From Methanobacterium sp. (GTDB lineage Archaea > Methanobacteriota > Methanobacteria > Methanobacteriales > Methanobacteriaceae): a DNA stretch of 10,382 nucleotides. The notes beneath the pieces are model-generated. The model saw nothing but the letters and a program-made list of their open reading frames with translations, had not been told where the DNA came from and did no database searches. The first letter of the stretch is position 1. Each line of letters starts with the position of its first letter. The translations under genes and the position numbers were made by a program. Positions 1 through 5,698 of this stretch are shown one piece after another. The stretch covers positions 1 through 10,382 of the forward strand of contig JAJFTX010000110.1 in assembly GCA_021372715.1 (NCBI GenBank), read 5' to 3'.

Positions 1-311
1 GCTACCACTGGTATTTCCTCAAAATTGCAGAATCCCTCTATTTCCATGGTTCTGGTTGCTGCTGGTTTAAGGGCTTCCAGTTCTCTATCAGTGAATTGTA
101 AACACTCTCCTGCTAGAATATATGCTTTTCCTATTTCAGCAGCGGTTAATTCTTCACCATCTTTTTCGCATACTTTTTTGTAGCGTACCCGTCCACAGTC
201 CTTCTTATGAACCAGGTGGAAATTCACATGCAAATTTTGACTGGCTGCGTATAACCTAACTGGGATAAAAATTGTACCGAAGATGATATGCCCGGACCAT
301 ATGGATCTCAT
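1..311 (-). CDS. ku: Ku-type DNA end-binding protein, 3' part beyond window
   Basis: The gene runs off the left edge; 103 N-terminal residues are visible, translated by hand from the minus strand. They begin MRSIWSGHIIFG and continue with IPVRLYAAS, VNFHLVHKKDCGRVRYKKVC and EKDGEELTAAEIGKAY. This is the characteristic start of prokaryotic Ku (consensus of the type M-R-a-I-W-s-G-x-I-x-F-G, then IPVkLY, then F-H-x-v-H, then GRIRYK-K-VC, then DGEEV). Prokaryotic Ku is a homodimeric ring of about 260-300 residues per subunit that loads on double-strand DNA ends and recruits a LigD-type ligase in non-homologous end joining, so about one third is seen. The ATG at 309-311 is supported by a Shine-Dalgarno AGAGGTG six bases upstream. 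Any partner ligase/polymerase would lie outside the window to the left. Family assignment is secure; activity in this organism is inferred. Confidence 0.9.
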   Translation of the reverse strand, partial: MRSIWSGHIIFGTIFIPVRLYAASQNLHVNFHLVHKKDCGRVRYKKVCEKDGEELTAAEIGKAYILAGECLQFTDRELEALKPAATRTMEIEGFCNFEEIPVV

Positions 312-317
312 TTTTAA

Positions 318-324
318 CACCTCT
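318..324 (-). promoter_or_regulatory. Shine-Dalgarno site of ku
   Basis: On the minus strand AGAGGTG lies six bases before the ATG at 309-311. It matches the GAGGTG core of the archaeal anti-Shine-Dalgarno complement and fixes the Ku start. Confidence 0.6.
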
Positions 325-349
325 ACTGGATTCTAGATCAATTTATAAT

Positions 350-361
350 GCATATATTTTG
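350..361 (-). promoter_or_regulatory. Probable TATA box of ku
   Basis: On the minus strand this reads GCAAAATATATG, a BRE-like purine/A stretch followed by a TATA element. Transcription would start about 25 bases downstream, near 330, giving a short leader that still includes the Shine-Dalgarno site. A second AT-rich element (341-350) is less well placed. Confidence 0.4.
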
Positions 362-421
362 CTATTAGATGATAATAAATTTTCCCTTGTTCTTTATAAA
401 CAAAACCAGTTATATTATGTT

Positions 422-443
422 AATTTAAGTAAAAAATTAAATT
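422..443 (-). terminator. Possible terminator after the histidine kinase
   Basis: AATTTAA and TTAAATT form a perfect 7-base inverted repeat around an 8-base loop that is U-rich on the minus strand (TTTTTTAC). It lies 13 bases beyond the kinase stop codon. Archaeal termination mainly needs U-rich stretches, so this is plausible, but the region is AT-rich and the pairing weak. Confidence 0.3.
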
Positions 444-456
444 TATGGGTAATATT

Positions 457-2547
457 CTAGAATCGCCGCTTATATTTCAATTCTTTAAATTTTATGGTGA
501 ATTTGGTTCCTTGACTCCTGTCCAAATCTATAGTACCATCGATCTGTTCGGTGAGCATGTTTACTAATTTCAGGCCCAATGATTTTTTCACATCCTTATA
601 ATCCATGTCCTCTGGAAAACCAACCCCATTATCACTTACAATAAGAGTTATTTCATCATTTTCTTCTTTTAATTCAATTTTTATCTCACCCTCCCTATGG
701 TCGGGGAATGCGTATTTTAGACTGTTACTAACCAGTTCATTGATTATCAGACCACAGGGAATGGCTGTTTCAATATTCAGATAAATTTCATCTACATTGA
801 TTATTGTTCTGATTTCATGTTTTAAACTATAGGAATAGCACAGATCAGATACTAAACTGTAGATGTAATCTGTAAAATTGATATTAATTAAATCAGTGGA
901 TTGATAGAGCATTTCATGTACAGTTGCCATGGATTTTACCCTATTCTGACTTTCACTTAATATATTTATGGTCTCTTCCTCATCCACGAAATATTTCTGC
1001 AAATCCAGTATACTAGTGATGACCTGCAGATTGTTCTTGACTCTATGATGTATCTCCTTAAGTAGAAGTTCTTTTTCATTTAATGAATTTATTATTTCGT
1101 TCTCAGCTTTTTTTCGCTCGGTTATGTCCACGATAAATCCTTCAAGATATTTGGGGGAGTCTTCTTGATCTTTAATCAATTTGAAGGATAGTTCACTGGT
1201 AATTATACTACCATCTTTACAGTAAAAATCATTTTCATAGAACTGCCATGCTGTTTCTTTTAGAGCTTTATTAATTATTTTAGAACGTTTTTCTTTATCA
1301 ACATATATTTTACTGATATTATCCTTATTAACCATGGAAATAAGTTGTTCTGGTGAATCATATTTTAGCATATCTGCCAGTGACTTATTTACTTCTATGA
1401 ATTTACCCTCTATTGAGGAATGAAAAATTCCAATGGGTGAGTTATCAAATATGCTTTTAAAATGTTTCCTGCTTTTGATTAAATTTCTCTCTATCTTTTC
1501 CCGGTTATCTATCTCATTTCTAGCGGAAATGTAAAGATTTTTATTCTCATTTAAGGTATAGGCCTGACGGATTAGTATAAGAAGTATTATAATACCACCC
1601 AATACTTCTACGTAAAAAAAGTTAGATATGATTTGGTTTTCATTAGCCCAAATTATTACTGCATAAGCGATTATTACCAATAAAATAGGAATATACGTGG
1701 ATAGATTGATGGTCATTGGTCTTGGTAATTTAGTAAATGGATTATATCCATATTTAACATATTTTATTTGTAGAAGAGCAGCCAGCCCTATTAATATAAA
1801 ACTAATAATCCATCCCACGTCAAGTAAACCTCCACTTATATAAGTTCCATGCGTTGATTGGAATGAATAAATACTATCAGTGATTATCTGGACAAAAATA
1901 CTTATTCCAATAAATAACAAGGGCCCTAAAGGAATATCCTTAAAAGTTAATAACATCATCCTTACCAGGGCAAAAAGCAGTATTAAATCTCCAATAACGT
2001 AAGCCGTTGATATAATACTCCCTAAGAATTCGTTGTTCATCTCAAATGCAGGTACTATGAGGAATGTTAAAAAAATAAGACCAACGGTTAAAGTGATGAT
2101 CAACATATCCATGAACAACTTGAACTCTTCACTTCTCTTCATTGGTGTTCGAGGAAGATAATAAATAGCCAGGGCAAAAAGGGGATAAAATGCCAGGTAA
2201 AAAATATCAGCTACTGAGGGGAATGTAGTGGTGTTCAATACTATTTCCAGTAAGGTCCATATGGTATCACCTAAAAAATAACTAACTGTAGCCAGTGTAA
2301 ATAACAGCCAGGCAATTTTAACTCTATGACCCATAACGCCAGATATTTTTGCAGCGTAAAGTAGACCAATAATCACTACTATTTCTATTATTAATGAGGA
2401 CGAATCACTGAATAACACACTCATTGCTTCATCGGATTTAAATAGATTTAAAAGCAGTAAGTAGATGAATATTATGATAAAGGACAGTATAACCATATTT
2501 TTAAATGATAAAAATGATCGATCTAAGTAATCAGCATCAGTATTCAT
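457..2547 (-). CDS. Multi-spanning membrane PAS sensor histidine kinase (HisKA_2 type)
   Basis: This is a membrane sensor kinase of about 696 residues (numbering here counts from a possible TTG one codon upstream). Residues ~17-327 hold about nine or ten hydrophobic segments, including a loop with FPSVADIFYLAFYP, a motif seen in integral-membrane sensory domains of signalling proteins. A PAS domain follows at ~357-480 (SPIGIF, EVNKSL, GFIVDITERK). The HisKA_2 dimerisation/phosphoacceptor region is at ~489-565, with EIHHRVKNNLQ and the likely phosphorylated His at 502. The HATPase domain has an N-box (NELVSNSLKYAF, ~604-615), a G1 box (SDNGVGF, ~639-645) and a G2 region (SLGLKLV, ~657-663). 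All key residues look intact. No response regulator is in the window, so it is an orphan here. The ATG at 2545-2547 was chosen; a TTG immediately upstream could also serve. No clear Shine-Dalgarno precedes either. The ligand is unknown. Confidence 0.9.
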   Translation of the reverse strand: MNTDADYLDRSFLSFKNMVILSFIIIFIYLLLLNLFKSDEAMSVLFSDSSSLIIEIVVIIGLLYAAKISGVMGHRVKIAWLLFTLATVSYFLGDTIWTLLEIVLNTTTFPSVADIFYLAFYPLFALAIYYLPRTPMKRSEEFKLFMDMLIITLTVGLIFLTFLIVPAFEMNNEFLGSIISTAYVIGDLILLFALVRMMLLTFKDIPLGPLLFIGISIFVQIITDSIYSFQSTHGTYISGGLLDVGWIISFILIGLAALLQIKYVKYGYNPFTKLPRPMTINLSTYIPILLVIIAYAVIIWANENQIISNFFYVEVLGGIIILLILIRQAYTLNENKNLYISARNEIDNREKIERNLIKSRKHFKSIFDNSPIGIFHSSIEGKFIEVNKSLADMLKYDSPEQLISMVNKDNISKIYVDKEKRSKIINKALKETAWQFYENDFYCKDGSIITSELSFKLIKDQEDSPKYLEGFIVDITERKKAENEIINSLNEKELLLKEIHHRVKNNLQVITSILDLQKYFVDEEETINILSESQNRVKSMATVHEMLYQSTDLININFTDYIYSLVSDLCYSYSLKHEIRTIINVDEIYLNIETAIPCGLIINELVSNSLKYAFPDHREGEIKIELKEENDEITLIVSDNGVGFPEDMDYKDVKKSLGLKLVNMLTEQIDGTIDLDRSQGTKFTIKFKELKYKRRF

Positions 2548-2585
2548 CAATATAAATTTATTAAAAAAACTAGTAAATTAATTTT

Positions 2586-2612
2586 ATTAAAAATAATATT
2601 AGATAAAAAATA
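2586..2612 (-). terminator. U-rich tract after the small membrane protein gene
   Basis: Downstream of the stop at 2640 the minus strand contains ATTTTTTATC and then ATTATTTTTAAT, two U-rich runs typical of archaeal intrinsic termination. The tract also lies upstream of the histidine kinase, so the two minus-strand genes may be separate transcription units. Confidence 0.3.
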
Positions 2613-2639
2613 GAGATAAGTGTTCCAGTAAAAGTAGAT

Positions 2640-3011
2640 CTATTTTTTCTCAATTTTTTCATCATCTACTTCAATGGGATAGCTTTTTATCCTCTCAAGA
2701 TCAGCATAACATCTCTCTAGATTCATAGAGATTTTCTTAATTTCTTTTTCAGAATTTTTTAAATCTCTTTTCAGTAATAAATTCTTAATCTGCAGATATA
2801 TGGATAAAGCTATGAAGATAATGGCGATGATTGATAATAAAATAATATATACTGTAGCTGCCATGGCTTGCCATAGGAAAGCGAATCCGTAGAATAGGTA
2901 AAATATAGCTCCCATAATCCCAAATATAAGTGCTATGATTACTATTATCTTAAATTTTTCCCGGAAATCATCTCTTACCATATTATCTGCTCTATTAGGT
3001 TTTTTATTCAT
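2640..3011 (-). CDS. Small two-helix membrane protein with coiled-coil tail, unknown function
   Basis: I do not recognise a family for this 123-residue protein. The N-terminus is polar and charged (1-20). Two long hydrophobic helices follow at about 21-46 and 50-75. A highly charged helical stretch at ~75-110 (LLKRDLKNSEKEIKKI, then LERCYADLERIK) is a likely short coiled coil, and the tail is acidic/basic (VDDEKIEKK). The layout suggests a membrane hairpin with both ends in the cytoplasm and a C-terminal oligomerisation or partner-binding helix. It lies 92 bases upstream of the histidine kinase on the same strand. Co-transcription is possible, but a U-rich tract intervenes. The ATG at 3009-3011 has no good Shine-Dalgarno; a TATA element about 40 bases upstream supports a very short leader. 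An internal ATG at residue 11 is the alternative start. Confidence 0.7.
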   Translation of the reverse strand: MNKKPNRADNMVRDDFREKFKIIVIIALIFGIMGAIFYLFYGFAFLWQAMAATVYIILLSIIAIIFIALSIYLQIKNLLLKRDLKNSEKEIKKISMNLERCYADLERIKSYPIEVDDEKIEKK

Positions 3012-3048
3012 ACTTTAATCTGGTTATCTAAAGATTATTATTTAGATC

Positions 3049-3060
3049 CCTATATAATTA
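3049..3060 (-). promoter_or_regulatory. Probable TATA box of the small membrane protein gene
   Basis: The minus strand reads TAATTATATAGG here. A start site about 25 bases downstream (~3030) would leave a leader of only ~15-20 bases before the ATG at 3009-3011, which fits the absence of a Shine-Dalgarno site. Confidence 0.4.
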
Positions 3061-3103
3061 ATATGTATTAATCTGCTACTAAACAATTGGGTCTAATTTG
3101 GGA

Positions 3104-3116
3104 AAATCTTTATTTA
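3104..3116 (+). promoter_or_regulatory. Possible BRE/TATA element of the structured transcript
   Basis: AAATCTTTATTTA follows GGGA, giving an A-rich BRE-like stretch and a TTTATTTA box. The predicted start is about 25 bases downstream, near 3137, which is just where the first hairpin arm begins. No protein start follows at a fitting distance. Confidence 0.3.
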
Positions 3117-3136
3117 TTTACCAGTTCACTTTTATT

Positions 3137-3231
3137 ATAACTCTGTCAAGAGTTATCCCAGGGATCAACTACTAATAAATTCCATTAAACACTTCATTTC
3201 CCATGATCCCTGGGAGAACCCCCCATTTTTT
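3137..3231 (+). ncRNA. Candidate structured small RNA
   Basis: Two perfect inverted repeats lie almost back to back: AACTCT/AGAGTT with a 4-base loop (3139-3144 and 3149-3154), then TCCCAGGGATCA/TGATCCCTGGGA (3156-3167 and 3204-3215) closing a 36-base loop. They are followed by a C6 run, an A and a T7 run (3219-3232), which resembles a terminator. A TATA-like box sits about 25 bases before the first hairpin. The order promoter, two stems, T-run fits a ~95-base non-coding RNA on the plus strand. The GC-rich arms stand out from the AT-rich surroundings. No known RNA family was recognised. A pair of operator sites for a dimeric regulator is the main alternative, because TCCCAGGGA is itself nearly palindromic. 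Confidence 0.35.
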
Positions 3232-3306
3232 AATTAAAAAATAATGAACCTTATGAATAAACAATCTAACTTCTAGATAACATTTTATGGGGATAGAGTC
3301 CAATTT

Positions 3307-3336
3307 CTTAGTTATAATCTCATTTAAACAATATAC
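3307..3336 (+). promoter_or_regulatory. Promoter region of the BPL_N-like gene
   Basis: Two TATA-like elements are present: TTATAATC around 3312-3319, which would give a leader of about 18 bases, and the stretch CATTTAAACAATATACA, which would give an almost leaderless message. No strong Shine-Dalgarno precedes the ATG at 3358. I cannot choose between the two. Confidence 0.3.
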
Positions 3337-3357
3337 ATTCCTGAAAAGCTGATAATT

Positions 3358-4197
3358 ATGGTTAAAGGTAGGAAAAGTCTGAAAAGGCGAAATGCTAAAA
3401 AATACTTTTTAAACAAGAAATTCATGATAATGCTACCCCTAATTATCATTTTAATTATAGCTAATCTAACTTTAGATCAGGATAATAAAAATCAAGAACA
3501 GTTAAAAACGGTTAAAGTTCTATTATATAGTGGATCAGGGACTAGTAATAATAGTATATTACAAATAGAAAATTGTCTAGAGAAATCTAACTCACAAAAC
3601 ACTATTCCTGAAGTAAAGTTCACTTGTAATACCTCAAATAGAATAGATAACCAAACACTCAATGGTTATGATGTTTTAATTATGCCTGGCAGTAATGAAG
3701 GCTATGATTATCTGGATAATGATGATATAAATGTGGATGATCTTAAATCCTTTATTGCCAGTGGTAAGGGTTTTATAGGAATATGCGCTGGTGCCTACTC
3801 CGGAGCAGTATACAATGGAAACTTGTATAATGGTTGGGGTTTAGCTCCCCATGTAATAACTGATTATTCCCTGCAAACAGGAAATCTCACCATCAACATA
3901 ACAGAATCCGGTAACCAGCTATGGGGTTACCAAGGCAGTAAAATTATTTCACATATCAATGGCCCGGCCATGCGCACCTCAGGAGGGCAGGCGATCACCT
4001 TCGCAGTCTATGGTGATGACAACACCAGTTATAAGGGATCAGCGGCGGTGGTAGGTGACTATTATGGTGAAGGAAGAACAGTTCTAAGTGGAGTTCATCC
4101 TGAATTAGAACCACAAGATCCAGATATGCTAATATATTTAGTTCTATGGGCTTATAATGGAACATTAAATACTAACAACACCACTACAACGAATTAG
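3358..4197 (+). CDS. Membrane-anchored BPL_N / class I glutamine-amidotransferase-like protein
   Basis: This 279-residue protein has a very basic N-terminus (residues 3-22), one hydrophobic helix (~23-36) and a large extracytoplasmic domain, so it is probably anchored facing outward. The domain has a GATase-I-like fold. A strand VKVLLYSGSG (52-61) comes first, then the VLIMPG loop (106-111), a nucleophile elbow GICAGAYSGA with Cys143, and LSGVHPELEPQ with His247 and Glu249 completing a Cys-His-Glu triad. This matches the BPL_N family, named for the N-terminal domain of eukaryotic biotin-protein ligase. No ligase domain is attached, and the substrate of such stand-alone proteins is not established. 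Ten N-X-S/T sequons, with an NNTTTTN tail, suggest a glycosylated surface protein. It is followed by a T-rich tract and then the C39-like gene on the same strand. Confidence 0.85.
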   Translation: MVKGRKSLKRRNAKKYFLNKKFMIMLPLIIILIIANLTLDQDNKNQEQLKTVKVLLYSGSGTSNNSILQIENCLEKSNSQNTIPEVKFTCNTSNRIDNQTLNGYDVLIMPGSNEGYDYLDNDDINVDDLKSFIASGKGFIGICAGAYSGAVYNGNLYNGWGLAPHVITDYSLQTGNLTINITESGNQLWGYQGSKIISHINGPAMRTSGGQAITFAVYGDDNTSYKGSAAVVGDYYGEGRTVLSGVHPELEPQDPDMLIYLVLWAYNGTLNTNNTTTTN

Positions 4198-4241
4198 AAT
4201 GTAATTTATTTATTAAATCTTCTAAAAATCTGTTATCCAAA

Positions 4242-4258
4242 TTTATTTTTTAGTATTT
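4242..4258 (+). terminator. U-rich tract after the BPL_N-like gene
   Basis: TTTATTTTTTAGTATTT lies about 45 bases after the stop codon, without a strong hairpin. A U-rich run alone is a usual archaeal termination signal. Confidence 0.35.
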
Positions 4259-4294
4259 GCCAGGATCTATAATATTGCCAGGATCTATAATATT
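4257..4294. repeat. Perfect tandem duplication of an 18-base unit
   Basis: GCCAGGATCTATAATATT occurs twice with no gap (4259-4276 and 4277-4294), with the preceding TT also matching. The unit contains a TATA-like CTATAATATT. It lies about 77 bases upstream of the C39-like gene. It could be a replication-slippage product or a doubled regulatory site. Confidence 0.85.
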
Positions 4295-4337
4295 TGAAAT
4301 CCCCTAGGTTTGTATTTACAATTAAAAAATAAAATAA

Positions 4338-4347
4338 TCTATAAATA
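4338..4347 (+). promoter_or_regulatory. TATA box of the C39-like gene
   Basis: TCTATAAATA is centred about 28 bases before the ATG at 4371, which puts the predicted start site at or within a few bases of the start codon. With no Shine-Dalgarno present, this suggests a leaderless message. Confidence 0.5.
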
Positions 4348-4370
4348 TCATCATCCCCCAATAATATTAT

Positions 4371-5030
4371 ATGAAGCTTAGATTGGAGGTTGTACTGGCT
4401 ATTGGATTGTTTCTTTTATTAATGATTCCTCTCAGCATTTATTCAACGGTTCTGGAGGATACCAATATTACCCAGAACAACACCACCTTGTTGAATGTTC
4501 CAGATGTAAGACAGCCTACGAATTCTTCCTGCGGACCCACTGCACTACAGGCAGTTTTAGATTACTATGGCACAGATAAACCAGTAGATGTACTAATAAA
4601 CATGACCAACTCCTCAGAGAATGGAACTACACCAGATAACATTGCTCAGGCAGCACGAGATCTGGGTTTCAATGCCGAGATAAAAGAAAACATGACCCCT
4701 CAGGATCTGCAGCAGAATATAAACCAGGGCACACCTACCATAATAGTATGTCAAGCATGGAGAGATGGGAATACCACCAATCAAAGCTGGAAAGATGATC
4801 AGGATGATGGTCATTATATGGTGGTAATTGGGATCGATGATAAAAATGTATACTTTGAGGATCCGGCTATTCTGGGAAGTAGAGGCTTCATTCCCCTCCA
4901 GGAATTCCTGGAAAGATGGCATGATCAATATGAGAATCAAACAGGGAACAACACCACGGTCAACCATCTGGGTATCATGATCACAGGTAAACAACCGGTA
5001 TCTCGCCTGCCATTTATAGAAATAAATTGA
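4371..5030 (+). CDS. Secreted or anchored C39-like cysteine peptidase
   Basis: This 219-residue protein has an N-terminal hydrophobic helix (~7-26) that acts as signal or anchor, followed by a Peptidase_C39-like (papain-fold) domain. Visible catalytic elements are the oxyanion Gln48 in VRQPTNSSCGPTAL with nucleophile Cys54, His148 in DDGHYMVVIGID, and Asp164 in VYFEDPA. The spacing is that of stand-alone C39_2-type domains, not of the bacteriocin-processing domains fused to ABC transporters, since no transporter part is present. The substrate is unknown; a cell-surface protein or a wall peptide is possible. Thirteen N-X-S/T sequons imply an exported glycoprotein. The start at 4371 is set by a TATA box ~28 bases upstream and by the hydrophobic helix directly following. 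It converges with the coiled-coil gene across 18 bases. Confidence 0.88.
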   Translation: MKLRLEVVLAIGLFLLLMIPLSIYSTVLEDTNITQNNTTLLNVPDVRQPTNSSCGPTALQAVLDYYGTDKPVDVLINMTNSSENGTTPDNIAQAARDLGFNAEIKENMTPQDLQQNINQGTPTIIVCQAWRDGNTTNQSWKDDQDDGHYMVVIGIDDKNVYFEDPAILGSRGFIPLQEFLERWHDQYENQTGNNTTVNHLGIMITGKQPVSRLPFIEIN

Positions 5031-5048
5031 TAAAAAAATATTTTTGTT
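5031..5048. terminator. Bidirectional terminator between convergent genes
   Basis: The whole spacer between the two convergent stop codons is an A-run followed by a T-run (core AAAAAATATTTTT). It gives U-rich RNA in both directions: UAUUUUUGUUUU rightward and AUUUUUUUA leftward. Confidence 0.5.
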
Positions 5049-5498
5049 TTATTTCATTATATTCAGAATGATATTTAGTTCATTTATTTTGTTGTTAATT
5101 TTCTGGATATTTTCGTTTAAATGTTCATTATTCTTCTTTAATTTCTCGTTTTCTTCTTTTAATTTATTTATTTCCATTTCTGTTTTTATTTTAATGACTT
5201 TTATTTCTTCATTATATGATTCTTGAGCGCTTTCCAGTTTACGTTTTAATTCTCGCACTCTTTTTGCATTCTCGTTGAGTTCGTCTATTTTTTTCCTTAA
5301 ATCGGCGATGTTTTTAACATCCATTATTTCAGGTAACTCGGAACATTTAATGATCATCACTTCATCATCGAACTCGAAACCATGGGTTTCATCCAGTTTG
5401 ATGTAAAGATCTGATTCATTTCTTTTATCCAGCCGATTATTCTCTTTAAAATGTTCAACCTTAGTTTTAGTAATACTTTTATTTTTTGAATCGGCCAT
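5049..5498 (-). CDS. Cytoplasmic coiled-coil protein of unknown function
   Basis: This 149-residue protein has no signal peptide or membrane helix. The first ~30 residues are basic and polar. A small globular-looking segment at ~31-60 (LYIKLDETHGFEFDDEVMII, then KCSELPEIMD) follows, and residues ~62-147 form a long, almost uninterrupted charged helix with heptad-like Leu/Ile spacing (LKEENEKLKKNNEHLNENI). It is probably an oligomerising rod with a small N-terminal beta domain. No enzyme motif is visible. The ATG at 5496-5498 has the strongest Shine-Dalgarno in the window. The gene stands alone between convergent and co-directional neighbours and has its own upstream AT-rich promoter region. 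Function cannot be assigned. Confidence 0.75.
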   Translation of the reverse strand: MADSKNKSITKTKVEHFKENNRLDKRNESDLYIKLDETHGFEFDDEVMIIKCSELPEIMDVKNIADLRKKIDELNENAKRVRELKRKLESAQESYNEEIKVIKIKTEMEINKLKEENEKLKKNNEHLNENIQKINNKINELNIILNIMK

Positions 5499-5503
5499 AA
5501 ATA

Positions 5504-5514
5504 TTACCTCCTGG
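5504..5514 (-). promoter_or_regulatory. Strong Shine-Dalgarno of the coiled-coil gene
   Basis: The minus strand reads CCAGGAGGTAA, an almost full match to the AGGAGGTGATC complement of archaeal 16S rRNA, with the AGGAGGT core 7 bases before the ATG. It fixes the start of the coiled-coil protein. Confidence 0.75.
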
Positions 5515-5598
5515 TTTTATATTAAAACAGATTAACTCCAGCTAAACATTCACCAGAAAACATAGAAATATATTGTAAATTTTATATTTATTTTACTG

Positions 5599-5614
5599 GA
5601 TAATATAAATTTTT
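5599..5614 (-). promoter_or_regulatory. Possible TATA box of the coiled-coil gene
   Basis: The minus strand reads AAAAATTTATATTATC, close to the TTTATATA consensus. It would place the transcript start near 5580, with a leader of about 80 bases. Another candidate (AATATATT at 5567-5574) would give a shorter leader. Confidence 0.3.
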
Positions 5615-5698
5615 ATTTGTTCTAAACACATTCTATGATAAAATCACCATTTCATTATAGGTGTTAAATCCTTTAATATTGTTTTTTAGCAATTGATC

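Larger units (their letters stand above)
3012..3357. other. 346-base intergenic region between divergent genes
   Basis: No convincing open reading frame is present. The region holds the promoter of the leftward gene at 2640-3011, a structured element with two inverted repeats and a C-run/T-run (3137-3231), and the promoter region of the rightward gene at 3358. The stretch 3240-3300 is AT-rich with nothing recognisable. Confidence 0.6.

Noticed and set aside
3133..3148. A bacterial-type promoter on the minus strand (TTGACA and TATAAT)
   Set aside because: The two hexamers are only four bases apart instead of about 17, and the organism appears archaeal.
3358..4197. Biotin-protein ligase activity for the BPL_N-like protein
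   Set aside because: Only the amidotransferase-like N-terminal domain is present; the biotin ligase catalytic domain is missing and the protein is exported.
4614..4994. A 126-codon open frame on the minus strand inside the C39-like gene
   Set aside because: It overlaps a gene with intact catalytic motifs, its protein has no recognisable domain, and no ribosome-binding site precedes it.
5044..5226. A 60-codon plus-strand frame rich in Phe, Ser and Ile
   Set aside because: It is the antisense of the Lys/Glu/Asn-rich coiled-coil gene; the hydrophobic composition is a by-product of that codon use.
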